This document shows, one piece after another, positions 1-7,967 of a stretch of DNA of 15,459 nt. A model generated the notes under the pieces. That model searched no databases. It was not told the origin of the DNA and saw nothing but the letters and a program-made list of their open reading frames with translations. The stretch lies in NCBI GenBank assembly GCA_023420935.1, contig JAEZUR010000119.1:1-15459 (forward strand), written 5' to 3'. Positions within the stretch are counted from its first letter, which is position 1. Each line of letters begins with the position of its first letter. Made by a program: the position numbers and the translations under genes. The stretch is from Bacillota bacterium. Lineage in GTDB: Bacteria; Bacillota; Clostridia; Lachnospirales; Lachnospiraceae.

Positions 1-1416
1 ATTCATGCTCTACTTGGAGAAAATGGTGCGGGAAAATCAACATTAATCAAGGTGTTAACTGGTGTAGAGCAAAGAGATGGAGGTCAAATTTTATTAGAAG
101 AGAAAGAAATCTCCCCTAAAACTCCACAAGAAGGGCAGTTATTAGGTATTAGTTCTGTTTATCAAGAAGTGAATCTCTGTCCTAATTTGTCTGTAGCAGA
201 AAATATTTATATTGGAAGAGAGCCTAGAAAAAAAGGTCGTATTGATTGGAAAGCAATTAATGAGAATGCAACGATACTACTTAATAAATTCGATTTAGAT
301 ATTGATGTAACAAAAGATTTAGATTATTATTCTGTTGCCGTTCAACAGATGATCGCAATTGCAAGAGCATGTGACATTAAGGCAAAAGTGTTAATTCTTG
401 ATGAACCAACTTCAAGTTTGTCAACTAATGAGGTAAATAAATTATTTGAAATCATGAGACGTCTTAAGAAGGATGGGATGGGAATTATCTTTGTAACACA
501 CTTTATCGATCAAGTATATGAAGTCACAGACCGTATTACCGTGCTTAGAAATGGTGAGTATGTTGGCACCTATGAAACAGAACATTTACCAAGAGTTGAG
601 TTAGTTGGAAAGATGATAGGAAAAGATTATGCGCAGTTGAATAAAACCATGGTTAGTTATGAAGAGGAATACAATAGCAACGATATATTCATAGAATTAA
701 AGGATGTATCAGGTCTTGGAACTATAAAGAATCTGAACTTAAGTATTCATCAAGGAGAAGTGTTGGGGTTATCTGGATTGCTTGGTTCGGGAAGATCAGA
801 AATTGCAAGAGTTATTTTTGGAGTGGATGCATTAGAACATGGAACCATAGAAATAAAGGGCAAAAAGGTTTTATTAAAAAACACATTAGATGCAATTAAG
901 AGTGGAATTGCCTTTTGTCCTGAAAATAGAAAAACAGATGGTATTGTAGGTGATTTATCCATTCGTGACAACATCATTTTAGCATTACAAGCTAAGCAAG
1001 GTATGTTTAAAGCCATCTCTAGAAAAGAAGCAGGTAAATTAGCGGATGAGTACATAAAGAAATTAGAAATTAAGACACCATCAGATGAACAGAAAATCAA
1101 GAATCTAAGCGGAGGAAATCAACAGAAAGTTATTCTTGCAAGATGGCTTGCTACCAATCCAAGCTTGCTCATTCTGGATGAACCAACCAGAGGAATTGAT
1201 ATCGGTACAAAAGCAGAGATATTAAAGATTGTAATTGAGTTAGCAAAACAAGGGATGGGTGTAATCTTTATTTCTTCTGAAATTGATGAGATGTTACGTT
1301 GCTGTGGACGAATGGTAATCTTGCGAGATATGAAAAAAGTTATGGAGCTCAAAGGGAAAGAGATTTCACAGGCTGCAGTTATGCATCACATAGCAGGAGG
1401 CGAAAAACATGATTAA
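1..1416 (+). CDS. ytfR: Sugar ABC transporter ATPase, two ABC domains (YtfR/RbsA/MglA family), 5'-truncated
   Basis: This is the energy-coupling subunit of a monosaccharide importer; it hydrolyses ATP on the cytoplasmic face. The reading frame is open to base 1, so the true start is left of the window and 471 residues are visible. Counting from base 1, domain 1 has Walker A GENGAGKS at residues 6-13, Walker B ILDEPT with Asp134-Glu135, and the H-loop FVTHF. Its signature is degenerate (YYSVAVQQ). Domain 2 has a degenerate Walker A GLLGSGRS (259-266, no Lys), an intact signature LSGGNQQ at 369 and Walker B with Asp393-Glu394. This asymmetry is normal for the RbsA/MglA family, so it is not a defect. 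The stop overlaps the next start by 8 bases, giving translational coupling to the permeases. The ytfR name rests on the YtfT-, YjfF- and YtfQ-like neighbours; family assignment is certain, substrate is not. Confidence 0.93.
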   Translation: MHALLGENGAGKSTLIKVLTGVEQRDGGQILLEEKEISPKTPQEGQLLGISSVYQEVNLCPNLSVAENIYIGREPRKKGRIDWKAINENATILLNKFDLDIDVTKDLDYYSVAVQQMIAIARACDIKAKVLILDEPTSSLSTNEVNKLFEIMRRLKKDGMGIIFVTHFIDQVYEVTDRITVLRNGEYVGTYETEHLPRVELVGKMIGKDYAQLNKTMVSYEEEYNSNDIFIELKDVSGLGTIKNLNLSIHQGEVLGLSGLLGSGRSEIARVIFGVDALEHGTIEIKGKKVLLKNTLDAIKSGIAFCPENRKTDGIVGDLSIRDNIILALQAKQGMFKAISRKEAGKLADEYIKKLEIKTPSDEQKIKNLSGGNQQKVILARWLATNPSLLILDEPTRGIDIGTKAEILKIVIELAKQGMGVIFISSEIDEMLRCCGRMVILRDMKKVMELKGKEISQAAVMHHIAGGEKHD

Positions 1417-2440
1417 ATTAAATAGAGTAATGAAACATCAAGCATTTGTACCATTTGTTATATTTATCGCTATTTTATTGTTCAATACGATTATTTCAGG
1501 TGGATCTTTCTTAGAAATGAAGATCGTGGATGGACATTTATACGGTAGACTTATCGATATCATCCGTAATGGTAGTAAATTAATGCTTTTGGCTTCGGGA
1601 ATGACCATGGTTATTGCCACAGGCGGAACTGATATATCCGTGGGATCCATTATGGCAATCAGTGGTGCAGTAGCTTGTAGCATTGTAAGTGGAGCAATCC
1701 TTCCTGGTCTTGGTGGGAATGTAGCAGTTGCTATTGTATTGGCAGTTTTTGCAGGTGCACTTTGTGGAATTTGGAATGGATTTTTGGTATCTAAGATAAA
1801 GATACAACCAATTGTTGCAACTTTAATACTTATGGTAGCAGGAAGAGGTATTGCACAATTAATTACCCAAGGTAAAATCGTTACCATCAATTCAGATGCA
1901 TATTATTTTATTAATGGTGGATATATCTTAGGAATACCATTTCCAGTTTATATTGTATTGTTTGTAGTTTTGATTACACTTCTTTTTACACAGAAAACAG
2001 CATTTGGATTATTTCTAGAATCCACAGGGTGCAATTGGAAAGCCAGTAAATTCGCTGGTATTAATGTAGATTTGATTAAGTTTTTAGTATATACCGTATC
2101 CGGAATCTTAGCAGCAGGCGCAGGATTAATTGAAAGCGCAGGTATCAAAGGAGCCGATTGTAACAATGCAGGCTTAATGATTGAGATGGATGCTATTTTA
2201 GCAGTAGCAATTGGTGGAACATCATTAAGTGGTGGTAAATTCTCAATTCCAGCTAGTATTTTTGGTGCTTTGATTATTCAAAGTATTACGACTATGGTAT
2301 ATGCATTAGGTATCGCGCCTGAGATTACACAGGTAGTAAAAGCTATTTTAGTTGTTATCATTTGCCTCTCACAATCCAAAGAATTTAAGACAACAATACT
2401 AAAATTATTCAATAGAGGAAAGGCGGTGGCTCAGGTATGA
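1409..2440 (+). CDS. ytfT: Sugar ABC transporter permease, YtfT-like (BPD_transp_2)
   Basis: Integral membrane permease of 343 residues, the usual length for the RbsC/AraH/XylH family (PF02653). It is hydrophobic throughout, with about eight to ten membrane segments. The family motif reads GGTDISVGS near residue 70, and the cytoplasmic loop that contacts the ATPase reads AILAVAIGGTSLSGG near residue 263. Stretches such as KIQPIVATLILMVAGRG and IKGADCNNAGL match E. coli YtfT as I remember it, which points to a galactofuranose-type system. Bifidobacterial FruF is a relative, so another furanose or pentose is possible. AGGAGG at 1395-1400 sits 8 bases before the ATG, inside the preceding ATPase gene. 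The stop overlaps the next start as ATGA. Confidence 0.9.
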   Translation: MIKLNRVMKHQAFVPFVIFIAILLFNTIISGGSFLEMKIVDGHLYGRLIDIIRNGSKLMLLASGMTMVIATGGTDISVGSIMAISGAVACSIVSGAILPGLGGNVAVAIVLAVFAGALCGIWNGFLVSKIKIQPIVATLILMVAGRGIAQLITQGKIVTINSDAYYFINGGYILGIPFPVYIVLFVVLITLLFTQKTAFGLFLESTGCNWKASKFAGINVDLIKFLVYTVSGILAAGAGLIESAGIKGADCNNAGLMIEMDAILAVAIGGTSLSGGKFSIPASIFGALIIQSITTMVYALGIAPEITQVVKAILVVIICLSQSKEFKTTILKLFNRGKAVAQV

Positions 2441-3426
2441 ATCAACCAATCAAGATAAAACGTGAGTTAAAAGTAAATAATATCTCGTTAATTATTACCA
2501 TCGCATTATTCGTAGTGTTATTTATGAGTGGCTCACTTCGATATGATAGATTCTTCTCCTTATCCACGTTATTGAATCTATTTAATGACAATGCTTATTT
2601 AATTATTGCAGCAGTAGGAACTACGTTTGTATTACTTACGGGTGGAATTGATATCTCTATTGCGTCCACCATTGCCTTTACCTGTGTGCTATCTGCAAGC
2701 TTATTACGAGCTGGTGTTCCAGCATTTATAGTTATTCCACTAGTCTTACTCATTGGGCTTGGGTTAGGACTTAGCATGGGTAGTATCATTCATTACTTTA
2801 AGTTGCAACCGTTTATTGTAACATTGGCTGGCCAGTTCCTGATGAGAGGGCTTTGCGCTATCATCAGTACAGAATCTATTCCAATTACCAATGAATTTTA
2901 TAAAGCAGCAGCTCTAAGTAAAGTAATGTTTGGAAAAGCAAAAATCTATTATTATGTGTTTATCACCTTATTTGTTATAGCAGCAGCATTTTATATCTTA
3001 AAATACACAAAGTTTGGAAGAAATATTTATGCACTTGGTGGTAATGAGCAATCTGCTATCTTAATGGGACTTCCAGTTGCAAGAACCAAAATCGCCGTGT
3101 ATGGTATTAACAGTTTTTGTGCAGCATTAGCAGGAGTAGTATTTAGTTTCTATACCCTAGCAGGTTATTCTTTGCAGAATATGGGACTTGAGTTGGATGC
3201 CATATCCTCTGCCGTAATCGGAGGAACCTTATTAACAGGAGGAGTTGGTAATGTAATTGGTACTACCATTGGAGTATTGATTCAAGGCATTCTACAAACC
3301 ATTGTAACCTATGAGAATCTCAATACCTGGTGGACGAAAGTAACAATTGCAGCTTTACTTTGTATCTTTATCATTATACAACGTGTCATTTCTATTCGAG
3401 CGGAAAAGAAAAAAGGAAAGAATTGA
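2437..3426 (+). CDS. yjfF: Sugar ABC transporter permease, YjfF-like (BPD_transp_2)
   Basis: Second membrane permease of the importer, 329 residues, presumably forming a heterodimer with the upstream permease. The family motif is GGIDISIAS near residue 69, slightly changed from the usual GGIDLSVGS. Diagnostic stretches are STESIPITNEFY, SFYTLAGYSLQNMGLELDA and VIGGTLLTGGVG, which match E. coli YjfF closely from memory. Having two different permeases of about 340 and 330 residues is itself typical of the YtfT/YjfF type rather than homodimeric RbsC or MglC. The start overlaps the previous stop (ATGA), with AGGCGG at 2421-2426 as a likely ribosome site 10 bases upstream. Its stop codon lies inside the -35 box of the next transcription unit. 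Confidence 0.9.
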   Translation: MNQPIKIKRELKVNNISLIITIALFVVLFMSGSLRYDRFFSLSTLLNLFNDNAYLIIAAVGTTFVLLTGGIDISIASTIAFTCVLSASLLRAGVPAFIVIPLVLLIGLGLGLSMGSIIHYFKLQPFIVTLAGQFLMRGLCAIISTESIPITNEFYKAAALSKVMFGKAKIYYYVFITLFVIAAAFYILKYTKFGRNIYALGGNEQSAILMGLPVARTKIAVYGINSFCAALAGVVFSFYTLAGYSLQNMGLELDAISSAVIGGTLLTGGVGNVIGTTIGVLIQGILQTIVTYENLNTWWTKVTIAALLCIFIIIQRVISIRAEKKKGKN

Positions 3427-3451
3427 AAAAAGCCAAATGCTATCATATAAT
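3423..3451 (+). promoter_or_regulatory. Sigma-A promoter for the kinase/binding-protein pair
   Basis: TTGAAA at 3423-3428, a 17-base spacer, then a perfect TATAAT at 3446-3451. The -35 box contains the TGA stop of the upstream permease gene. Transcription would start near 3458, leaving a leader of about 90 bases before the kinase ATG. No terminator separates the two units, so readthrough from the transporter genes is also expected. Confidence 0.7.
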
Positions 3452-3458
3452 AATGATA
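3441..3458. promoter_or_regulatory. Inverted repeat overlapping the -10 box (possible operator)
   Basis: TATCAT (3441-3446) and ATGATA (3453-3458) form perfect 6-base arms around a 6-base centre that includes most of the -10 box. A protein bound here would cover the core promoter. The arms are AT-rich and short, so chance is possible. Confidence 0.3.
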
Positions 3459-3494
3459 AGAGTTTCAGCTGCTCGTTAGGGTGGAATTAATAGA

Positions 3495-3519
3495 ATCATG
3501 AACTACTTAACTTCATGAT
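3495..3519 (+). promoter_or_regulatory. Hairpin in the kinase mRNA leader
   Basis: ATCATGAA (3495-3502) and TTCATGAT (3512-3519) are perfect 8-base inverted arms around a 9-base loop. No T-run follows, so it does not look like a terminator. It could be an operator, an RNA-stabilising stem, or chance in AT-rich DNA. Confidence 0.4.
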
Positions 3520-3549
3520 AGGAAGTAATATGAGATTGGGGTGAGAGCT

Positions 3550-5373
3550 ATGAAATGGATAAAGAATAAAATTATGAATATCACTATTCGAAGTAAAATA
3601 ATTTTATCTTATCTATTAATAGCCCTCACTCCATTTTTGATTTTTGCAATCATCAGTACAGTTGTCTATACCAATCAAGTTGAAAATAATATATCACAGC
3701 ATACCAATCAGATGCTGGGACAAGTAAAAACGGCAATTGAGGTATACATAAATTCATTAGATAAACTGACTAATTATATTAATAAAGAAGTGGAAGAGGT
3801 AGATTTCCCGAATATGCATACGGAAGAAGATATTCAGTGGAAATATGAGAAAGAAAATATTTCTAATATGCTATACCATATTGGAGAAACCCATTCCGAA
3901 GTTGCTGGGATATTAATTGCTACAGAAAATGATATGTATATCAGTACCGGAATGACACGTATATCAAGAGATTCCTTTACAGAGGAAGAATGGTATAAAC
4001 AGGCCATAGAAAACCCAAATGAGATTCAGATTATTAGTAATGTAACAGGAAGAAATATTGTAACCAATGAGAGTTATAGTGTGGACGATGTTTTTTCTGT
4101 TTCCAAAGCAATTATTAATTCTGAGACTGGACAAGTGTGTGGTGTTATCCTCATGGATATTCGCCAAGATATTATCCTACAGTCTATAGAAAGTATTACC
4201 ATTGGTGAAAAGGGTTTTGTATTCGTTATGGATGATAGTAAGCATGTGGTTTATACACCAGTCAATCCTATTATCTACCGGGTGAATCCAGCTTGGTTTG
4301 ATGAGAATGTAGGGAAGCCAATTATTACGAAAATTAATTATGAAACCTATCAAATTAGATATGAATATTCAGATTATACCAATTGGAACATTGTTGGAGT
4401 ATTTTCTCAAGATGAAATAATGAGCGGTATGTATACTATGATGTATATATTAATTGGTATTTTATGTTTGGTGCTAGTGTGTATCATTATTATCTCTTTA
4501 AAGATCTCACAGACCATTACAAGACCAATTATTAAACTGAAAAAAGTAATGAAACAAGCAGAATCTGGCGATCTATCCGTTCGATTTAATGCGTACTATC
4601 AAGATGAGATCAGTGAGCTTGGAAGAAACTTTAATCAAATGTTGATTCGAATTGAGAAGTTAGTTCAATTAGTATATATCGAGCAGCGTAACAAAAGGAA
4701 AGCAGAGTTAAAGGTTTTACAAGAGCAGATTAAACCCCATTTTTTATATAATACCCTGGATACCATCAGTTGGATGGCAAGAGAATATGAGGCAGATGAT
4801 ATTGTTAAATTAGTAGATGCATTAACAAATGTATTCCGTATCGGTTTAAATCATGGAAATGATTACATCAAAATAAAAGAAGAAATTAAATATGTATCCA
4901 ATTACTTGTATATTCAGAAAATACGGTATCGGACGAAGTTAAACTATCAAATTGAAGTAGATGAGCGTATTGATGATTATGAAGTTCCCAAGTTTATCTT
5001 ACAACCCTTAGTTGAAAATGCCATCTATCATGGAATAAAAACCAAACGTGGAGAAGGTAATCTATTGATTACAACGAAAAGTTTTGAAGATGGTTCGATC
5101 CAATTTAGTGTGGAAGATGATGGATCGGGAATGGAACAAGAAAAAGTAGATGAACTTAATATCTTACTAAATCGTACTATGAAACTTGAGGATAATCAAA
5201 GTTTTGGTCTATTCTATATTAAGGAAAGATTAAGGATAAGATATGGTGAGAATTTTAGTGTTCGAGTGGAAAGCAGAAAAAATGAAGGAACTCGAGTCAT
5301 CATTACAATTCAGAAACTACTGCTTCATAGTATGACAAGTATAGAGGGAGAAGATATTTGGCATGAAAAATAA
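3550..5373 (+). CDS. Sensor histidine kinase, YesM/LytS-like (HisKA_7TM-free, PF06580 type)
   Basis: Membrane sensor kinase of 607 residues that would phosphorylate a YesN/AraC-type response regulator to control sugar uptake genes. The order is: membrane segment 1 (about residues 12-37); extracytoplasmic Cache-like sensor (about 40-285, with the typical GFVFVMDD strand); membrane segment 2 (about 292-316); HAMP (about 318-371); His_kinase domain with phospho-acceptor His397 in QIKPHFLYNTL; and HATPase_c with N-box Asn490 (QPLVENAIYHG), DDGSGM at 523-528 and FGLFYIKERL. I chose ATG 3550 over an in-frame GTG at 3541, because GGGGTGA at 3538-3544 is a well-placed ribosome site for 3550 but overlaps the GTG. 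It overlaps the double binding-protein gene by 11 bases, so the two products are probably made in step and may form a sensor complex. No response regulator is in the window. Confidence 0.93.
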   Translation: MKWIKNKIMNITIRSKIILSYLLIALTPFLIFAIISTVVYTNQVENNISQHTNQMLGQVKTAIEVYINSLDKLTNYINKEVEEVDFPNMHTEEDIQWKYEKENISNMLYHIGETHSEVAGILIATENDMYISTGMTRISRDSFTEEEWYKQAIENPNEIQIISNVTGRNIVTNESYSVDDVFSVSKAIINSETGQVCGVILMDIRQDIILQSIESITIGEKGFVFVMDDSKHVVYTPVNPIIYRVNPAWFDENVGKPIITKINYETYQIRYEYSDYTNWNIVGVFSQDEIMSGMYTMMYILIGILCLVLVCIIIISLKISQTITRPIIKLKKVMKQAESGDLSVRFNAYYQDEISELGRNFNQMLIRIEKLVQLVYIEQRNKRKAELKVLQEQIKPHFLYNTLDTISWMAREYEADDIVKLVDALTNVFRIGLNHGNDYIKIKEEIKYVSNYLYIQKIRYRTKLNYQIEVDERIDDYEVPKFILQPLVENAIYHGIKTKRGEGNLLITTKSFEDGSIQFSVEDDGSGMEQEKVDELNILLNRTMKLEDNQSFGLFYIKERLRIRYGENFSVRVESRKNEGTRVIITIQKLLLHSMTSIEGEDIWHEK

Positions 5374-7222
5374 AAGGGTAATAATTACTCTATTTCTTTG
5401 TGTTTTTGGTTTTGTTGGAATTCTGAAAGTGATTAGCAGTTTACAGGATTCCCCTTACGAAGAAATAGAATATGTGATAGGAGTATCACAGGCTAATATG
5501 CGAGAACCATGGCGTTTGGTTTTAATGAATGAGATAAAGGAAGAGGCTGGGAAACACACCAATATAAGATTAATCACCACTGATGCAACTTCCAATTCGA
5601 AAAAACAGAAAAATGATGTTAAAAAGTTGTTAGAATACGGGATCGATTTACTGATTATATCACCTAGTGATGTAAACAAAATGACTCCTGTTATCCGAGA
5701 AGCGAACCGTGAAATACCAGTTATTGTAATGGATAAAGCGGTAGAAGGGTTTGATTATACTTTATTTATTGGACCAGATAACAAGCAGATTGGAAAACAA
5801 GCGGGTGAAGATATGATAGCATTATTAGAACAAGAAAAAGGGTCCATTCTTGAATTATGTGGAAGTCAATACTCCCAAGCTAGTTTGGATAAAAGTGATG
5901 GGTTTGATAGTATTATCTCGAAATACCCAAATGTTACGATAAAGAGGCAGAGGGTAGAATCAGAATTAAGAGATGATGCAGAAGATTTTGTTCTTTCAAT
6001 GGGAAGAGAATTAGAAGATATTGATGTGATTTTTGCACATAATGATTATATGGCTCTCGGTGCTTATCATGCAGTACATAAACTGGGTTATGATATCAAG
6101 ATTGTTGGAATTGATGGATTCAATGGAGAAGATGATGGAATTAATCTGGTAAGACAAGGGAAAATCCATGAAACCATTGCTTGTTCTACCGGTGGAAAAG
6201 AGGCTATTCAATATGCCATCGACATTTTAAATCAAGTAAGCGGAGTGCCAAAACAAGTGATTCTGCGAAGCCATAGTGTAACTAAAAATAATGTAGATAC
6301 TTATGTAGCAAAGCAGAATAAACCATTAAATGAGTATAAAGAAATAATTGATGTGGGTTATTCCCAGCTTGGAAGTGAGAGCGCATGGAGATTAGCCAAT
6401 ACAAGATCCATACAAGAGGCAGCCAAGGATAAAGGCATTAATTTAATATATGAAGATGCTAATCAGTCACAGGAGAATCAGATTGCAGCCATAAAGAAAT
6501 TTATTGCTATGAAAGTGGATGTGATCGTAATTTCTCCAGTAGTTGATAATGGATGGGAAGATATTCTCCAAGAAGCAAAACAAGCAGGAATCCCAGTTCT
6601 GCTTTCTGATAGAAAAATTACGGTAGATGATAACTCACTTTACTCAACTTATATTGGAGCTGACTTTATTGAAGAAGGCAGACGAGCCATGCGCTGGATT
6701 AAGGAAAATGTTCCGAAAAATGAGGAGCTAATTAATATATTGGAGATACAAGGTACGTTAGAAGCCTCCCCAACAGTTGAGAGAAAGCAGGGTTTTGAAG
6801 AAATCATGAATCATTATTCAGAATATCATATTAAATATTCTGAAAGTGGTAATTATACTTATGCTGGTGGAAAAGCCGTCATTCAGAAGTATATGGATAA
6901 CCATGAGTGGGATATTGATGTAATTTATGCCCATAACGATGATATGGCGTTAGGAGCTATCAGTGCATTGGAATCCTATGGAATCAAACCAGGCAAGGAT
7001 GTAAAAATCGTGTCTGTAGATGGAACGAAAAAGGCATTTGAGGCAATGATTAGCGGCAAGTTAAATTGCGTGGTAGAATGTAGCCCATTACTTGGACCTC
7101 AATTAATGAAAGCAATCCAGGATTTAATGAATGGTAAGGAATTACCGCTACGTATTATTACAGATGAGAAGGTATACACCCAGGACGAGGCGAAAGAGGT
7201 GAAAAATAGTCGGAAGTATTGA
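5363..7222 (+). CDS. Membrane-anchored tandem periplasmic sugar-binding protein (YtfQ-like C half)
   Basis: This 619-residue protein has two fused Peripla_BP_4-type sugar-binding domains (about 36-315 and 325-610) behind an N-terminal hydrophobic segment (about 5-25). The only Cys there (LFLC) lacks a proper lipobox, so I read it as a membrane anchor, not a lipoprotein. The halves share a motif: AHNDYMALGA near 225 and AHNDDMALGA near 523. The C half resembles E. coli YtfQ from memory (SQLGSESAWR, DANQSQENQIAAIKKF, VISPVVDNGWE) and keeps the family contact residues Asp416-Arg417, Arg474, Asn525 and Asp553. In the N half the matching positions are Asp124-Lys125, Lys177, Asn227 and Asp251, so two Arg have become Lys. 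Ordinary importer binding proteins have one domain of about 320 residues. Overlap with the kinase gene suggests a sensory role like that of clostridial XylFII with LytS, but it could also feed the transporter. Confidence 0.88.
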   Translation: MKNKRVIITLFLCVFGFVGILKVISSLQDSPYEEIEYVIGVSQANMREPWRLVLMNEIKEEAGKHTNIRLITTDATSNSKKQKNDVKKLLEYGIDLLIISPSDVNKMTPVIREANREIPVIVMDKAVEGFDYTLFIGPDNKQIGKQAGEDMIALLEQEKGSILELCGSQYSQASLDKSDGFDSIISKYPNVTIKRQRVESELRDDAEDFVLSMGRELEDIDVIFAHNDYMALGAYHAVHKLGYDIKIVGIDGFNGEDDGINLVRQGKIHETIACSTGGKEAIQYAIDILNQVSGVPKQVILRSHSVTKNNVDTYVAKQNKPLNEYKEIIDVGYSQLGSESAWRLANTRSIQEAAKDKGINLIYEDANQSQENQIAAIKKFIAMKVDVIVISPVVDNGWEDILQEAKQAGIPVLLSDRKITVDDNSLYSTYIGADFIEEGRRAMRWIKENVPKNEELINILEIQGTLEASPTVERKQGFEEIMNHYSEYHIKYSESGNYTYAGGKAVIQKYMDNHEWDIDVIYAHNDDMALGAISALESYGIKPGKDVKIVSVDGTKKAFEAMISGKLNCVVECSPLLGPQLMKAIQDLMNGKELPLRIITDEKVYTQDEAKEVKNSRKY

Positions 7223-7241
7223 GGTATATATGATTTGTTTT

Positions 7242-7290
7242 AAGATTGGAAGTAACAAATTGATAGATTGTTACTTCCAATCTTTAGCTT
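7242..7290 (+). terminator. Hairpin terminator after the binding-protein gene
   Basis: AAGATTGGAAGTAACAA (7242-7258) and its perfect complement (7268-7284) form a 17-bp stem with a 9-base loop, 20 bases after the stop. The tail is only moderately T-rich (CTTTAGCTTTC), so termination may be partial or the stem may protect the 3' end. Confidence 0.7.
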
Positions 7291-7319
7291 TCAATCTATA
7301 GGCTTCCGTTAACCAGGAT

Positions 7320-7389
7320 AATAGGATGGTTAATAGGATAGGTACTGTACTAGTAGAAGGATGTATGATATAATTAGTAGAAATAGGAT
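7320..7389. repeat. Three copies of AATAGGAT in the 7.3-kb intergenic region
   Basis: AATAGGAT occurs at 7320-7327, 7332-7339 and 7382-7389. The first two copies are 12 bases apart and the third lies 50 bases on, on either side of a possible promoter. The stretch 7291-7496 otherwise holds no gene that I can see. The repeats may be regulator sites or simple low-complexity sequence. Confidence 0.4.
7346..7374 (+). promoter_or_regulatory. Extended -10 promoter candidate for the small membrane protein
   Basis: TGATATAAT at 7366-7374 is an extended -10 element (TGn plus a perfect TATAAT). The -35 position 17 bases upstream (TGTACT, 7346-7351) matches weakly, as is common with extended -10 promoters. 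Transcription would begin near 7381, about 115 bases before the chosen start. Confidence 0.45.
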
Positions 7390-7496
7390 ATAAATGGATA
7401 TATATGTTTGGTGATTGACAACTGTGGGCGAGAACTGGTGTTGTTTTTATTTATTCATTGGATTATTACAGAATTTTCAATGTGGGAGGATCGGGG

Positions 7497-7967
7497 TTGA
7501 AAAAAAGGCTTAAATTTTTGATTTTAGTAATTGCATGTATAGTTACTATTTGCGGTATTTTTATTATAAGAAATAGTTTGATATCACCATATGATTTTCT
7601 TTTAAAAGAAAGTATTAAAGGTAATACGAACACAAGACCCACGGAAAAGATATATGAAGTTAATGTAGATGCTGGAAAGTATTTCATCTTTTATATAAAT
7701 GAAAGAGGTTCTCTTGCTTGTGCCATAATTAAGAAAGGATATTTTTCTTACCAATTATTAAGAACGAGTTCTGAGATATTAATAAAAAACGGAGAAAAAC
7801 CATTTGATGCTATTTATAGCTCTTATAACAGTGGAAAATCATGGATAGATTGGGGCGTTATAAGGGATAAATCGATAAAACAAGTTTTAGTAAATGAGAG
7901 AAAGGCTGTTATTAAAAATTATATGACACCCAAATTTTTTATACTTATGGAGATAGTAAAGATTTAG
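7497..7967 (+). CDS. Hypothetical single-pass membrane protein, probably frameshifted near its end
   Basis: I do not recognise the family. From the TTG at 7497 the product is 156 residues. I chose this start because GGGAGGA at 7484-7490 lies 6 bases before it, and because the protein then begins with a classic basic-plus-hydrophobic anchor (KKRLKFLILVIACIVTICGIF). An in-frame TTG at 7458 has no ribosome site. The remainder, from about residue 30, is predicted outside the membrane, with a mixed polar sequence and motifs such as NAGKYFIFY-like and SGKSWIDWGVI. The last dozen codons (MTPKFFILMEIVKI) look out of character, and the -1 frame continues with a natural-looking tail to 8029, so a one-base loss is likely. 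It has its own candidate promoter and is separated from both neighbours. Function unknown. Confidence 0.6.
   Translation: MKKRLKFLILVIACIVTICGIFIIRNSLISPYDFLLKESIKGNTNTRPTEKIYEVNVDAGKYFIFYINERGSLACAIIKKGYFSYQLLRTSSEILIKNGEKPFDAIYSSYNSGKSWIDWGVIRDKSIKQVLVNERKAVIKNYMTPKFFILMEIVKI

Noticed and set aside
777..800. Missing Walker A Lys in the second ATPase domain as a sign of inactivation
   Set aside because: A degenerate Walker A in domain 2 is usual for the RbsA/MglA/YtfR family.
1438..1890. A 150-codon open frame on the minus strand within the first permease gene
   Set aside because: It is antisense to a clear permease and has no ribosome site or recognisable family. Several similar minus-strand frames across the window are rejected for the same reason.
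3541..3549. GTG at 3541 as the kinase start
   Set aside because: The ribosome-site-like GGGGTGA overlaps this codon and is correctly placed for ATG 3550.
5363..5440. Lipoprotein signal in the tandem binding protein
   Set aside because: The Cys in LFLC lacks the small residue before it that lipoprotein signal peptidase needs, and it sits in mid-helix.
7415..7420. A perfect TTGACA -35 box
   Set aside because: No -10 box is found at 16-19 bases; the sequence there is GC-containing (GGTGTTG). The extended -10 at 7366-7374 is better.
7914..7940. Programmed -1 ribosomal frameshift site
   Set aside because: In the zero frame neither T-AAA-AAT nor A-TTT-TTT fits the X-XXY-YYZ slippery pattern, and no strong downstream stem is seen. 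A plain mutation is simpler.
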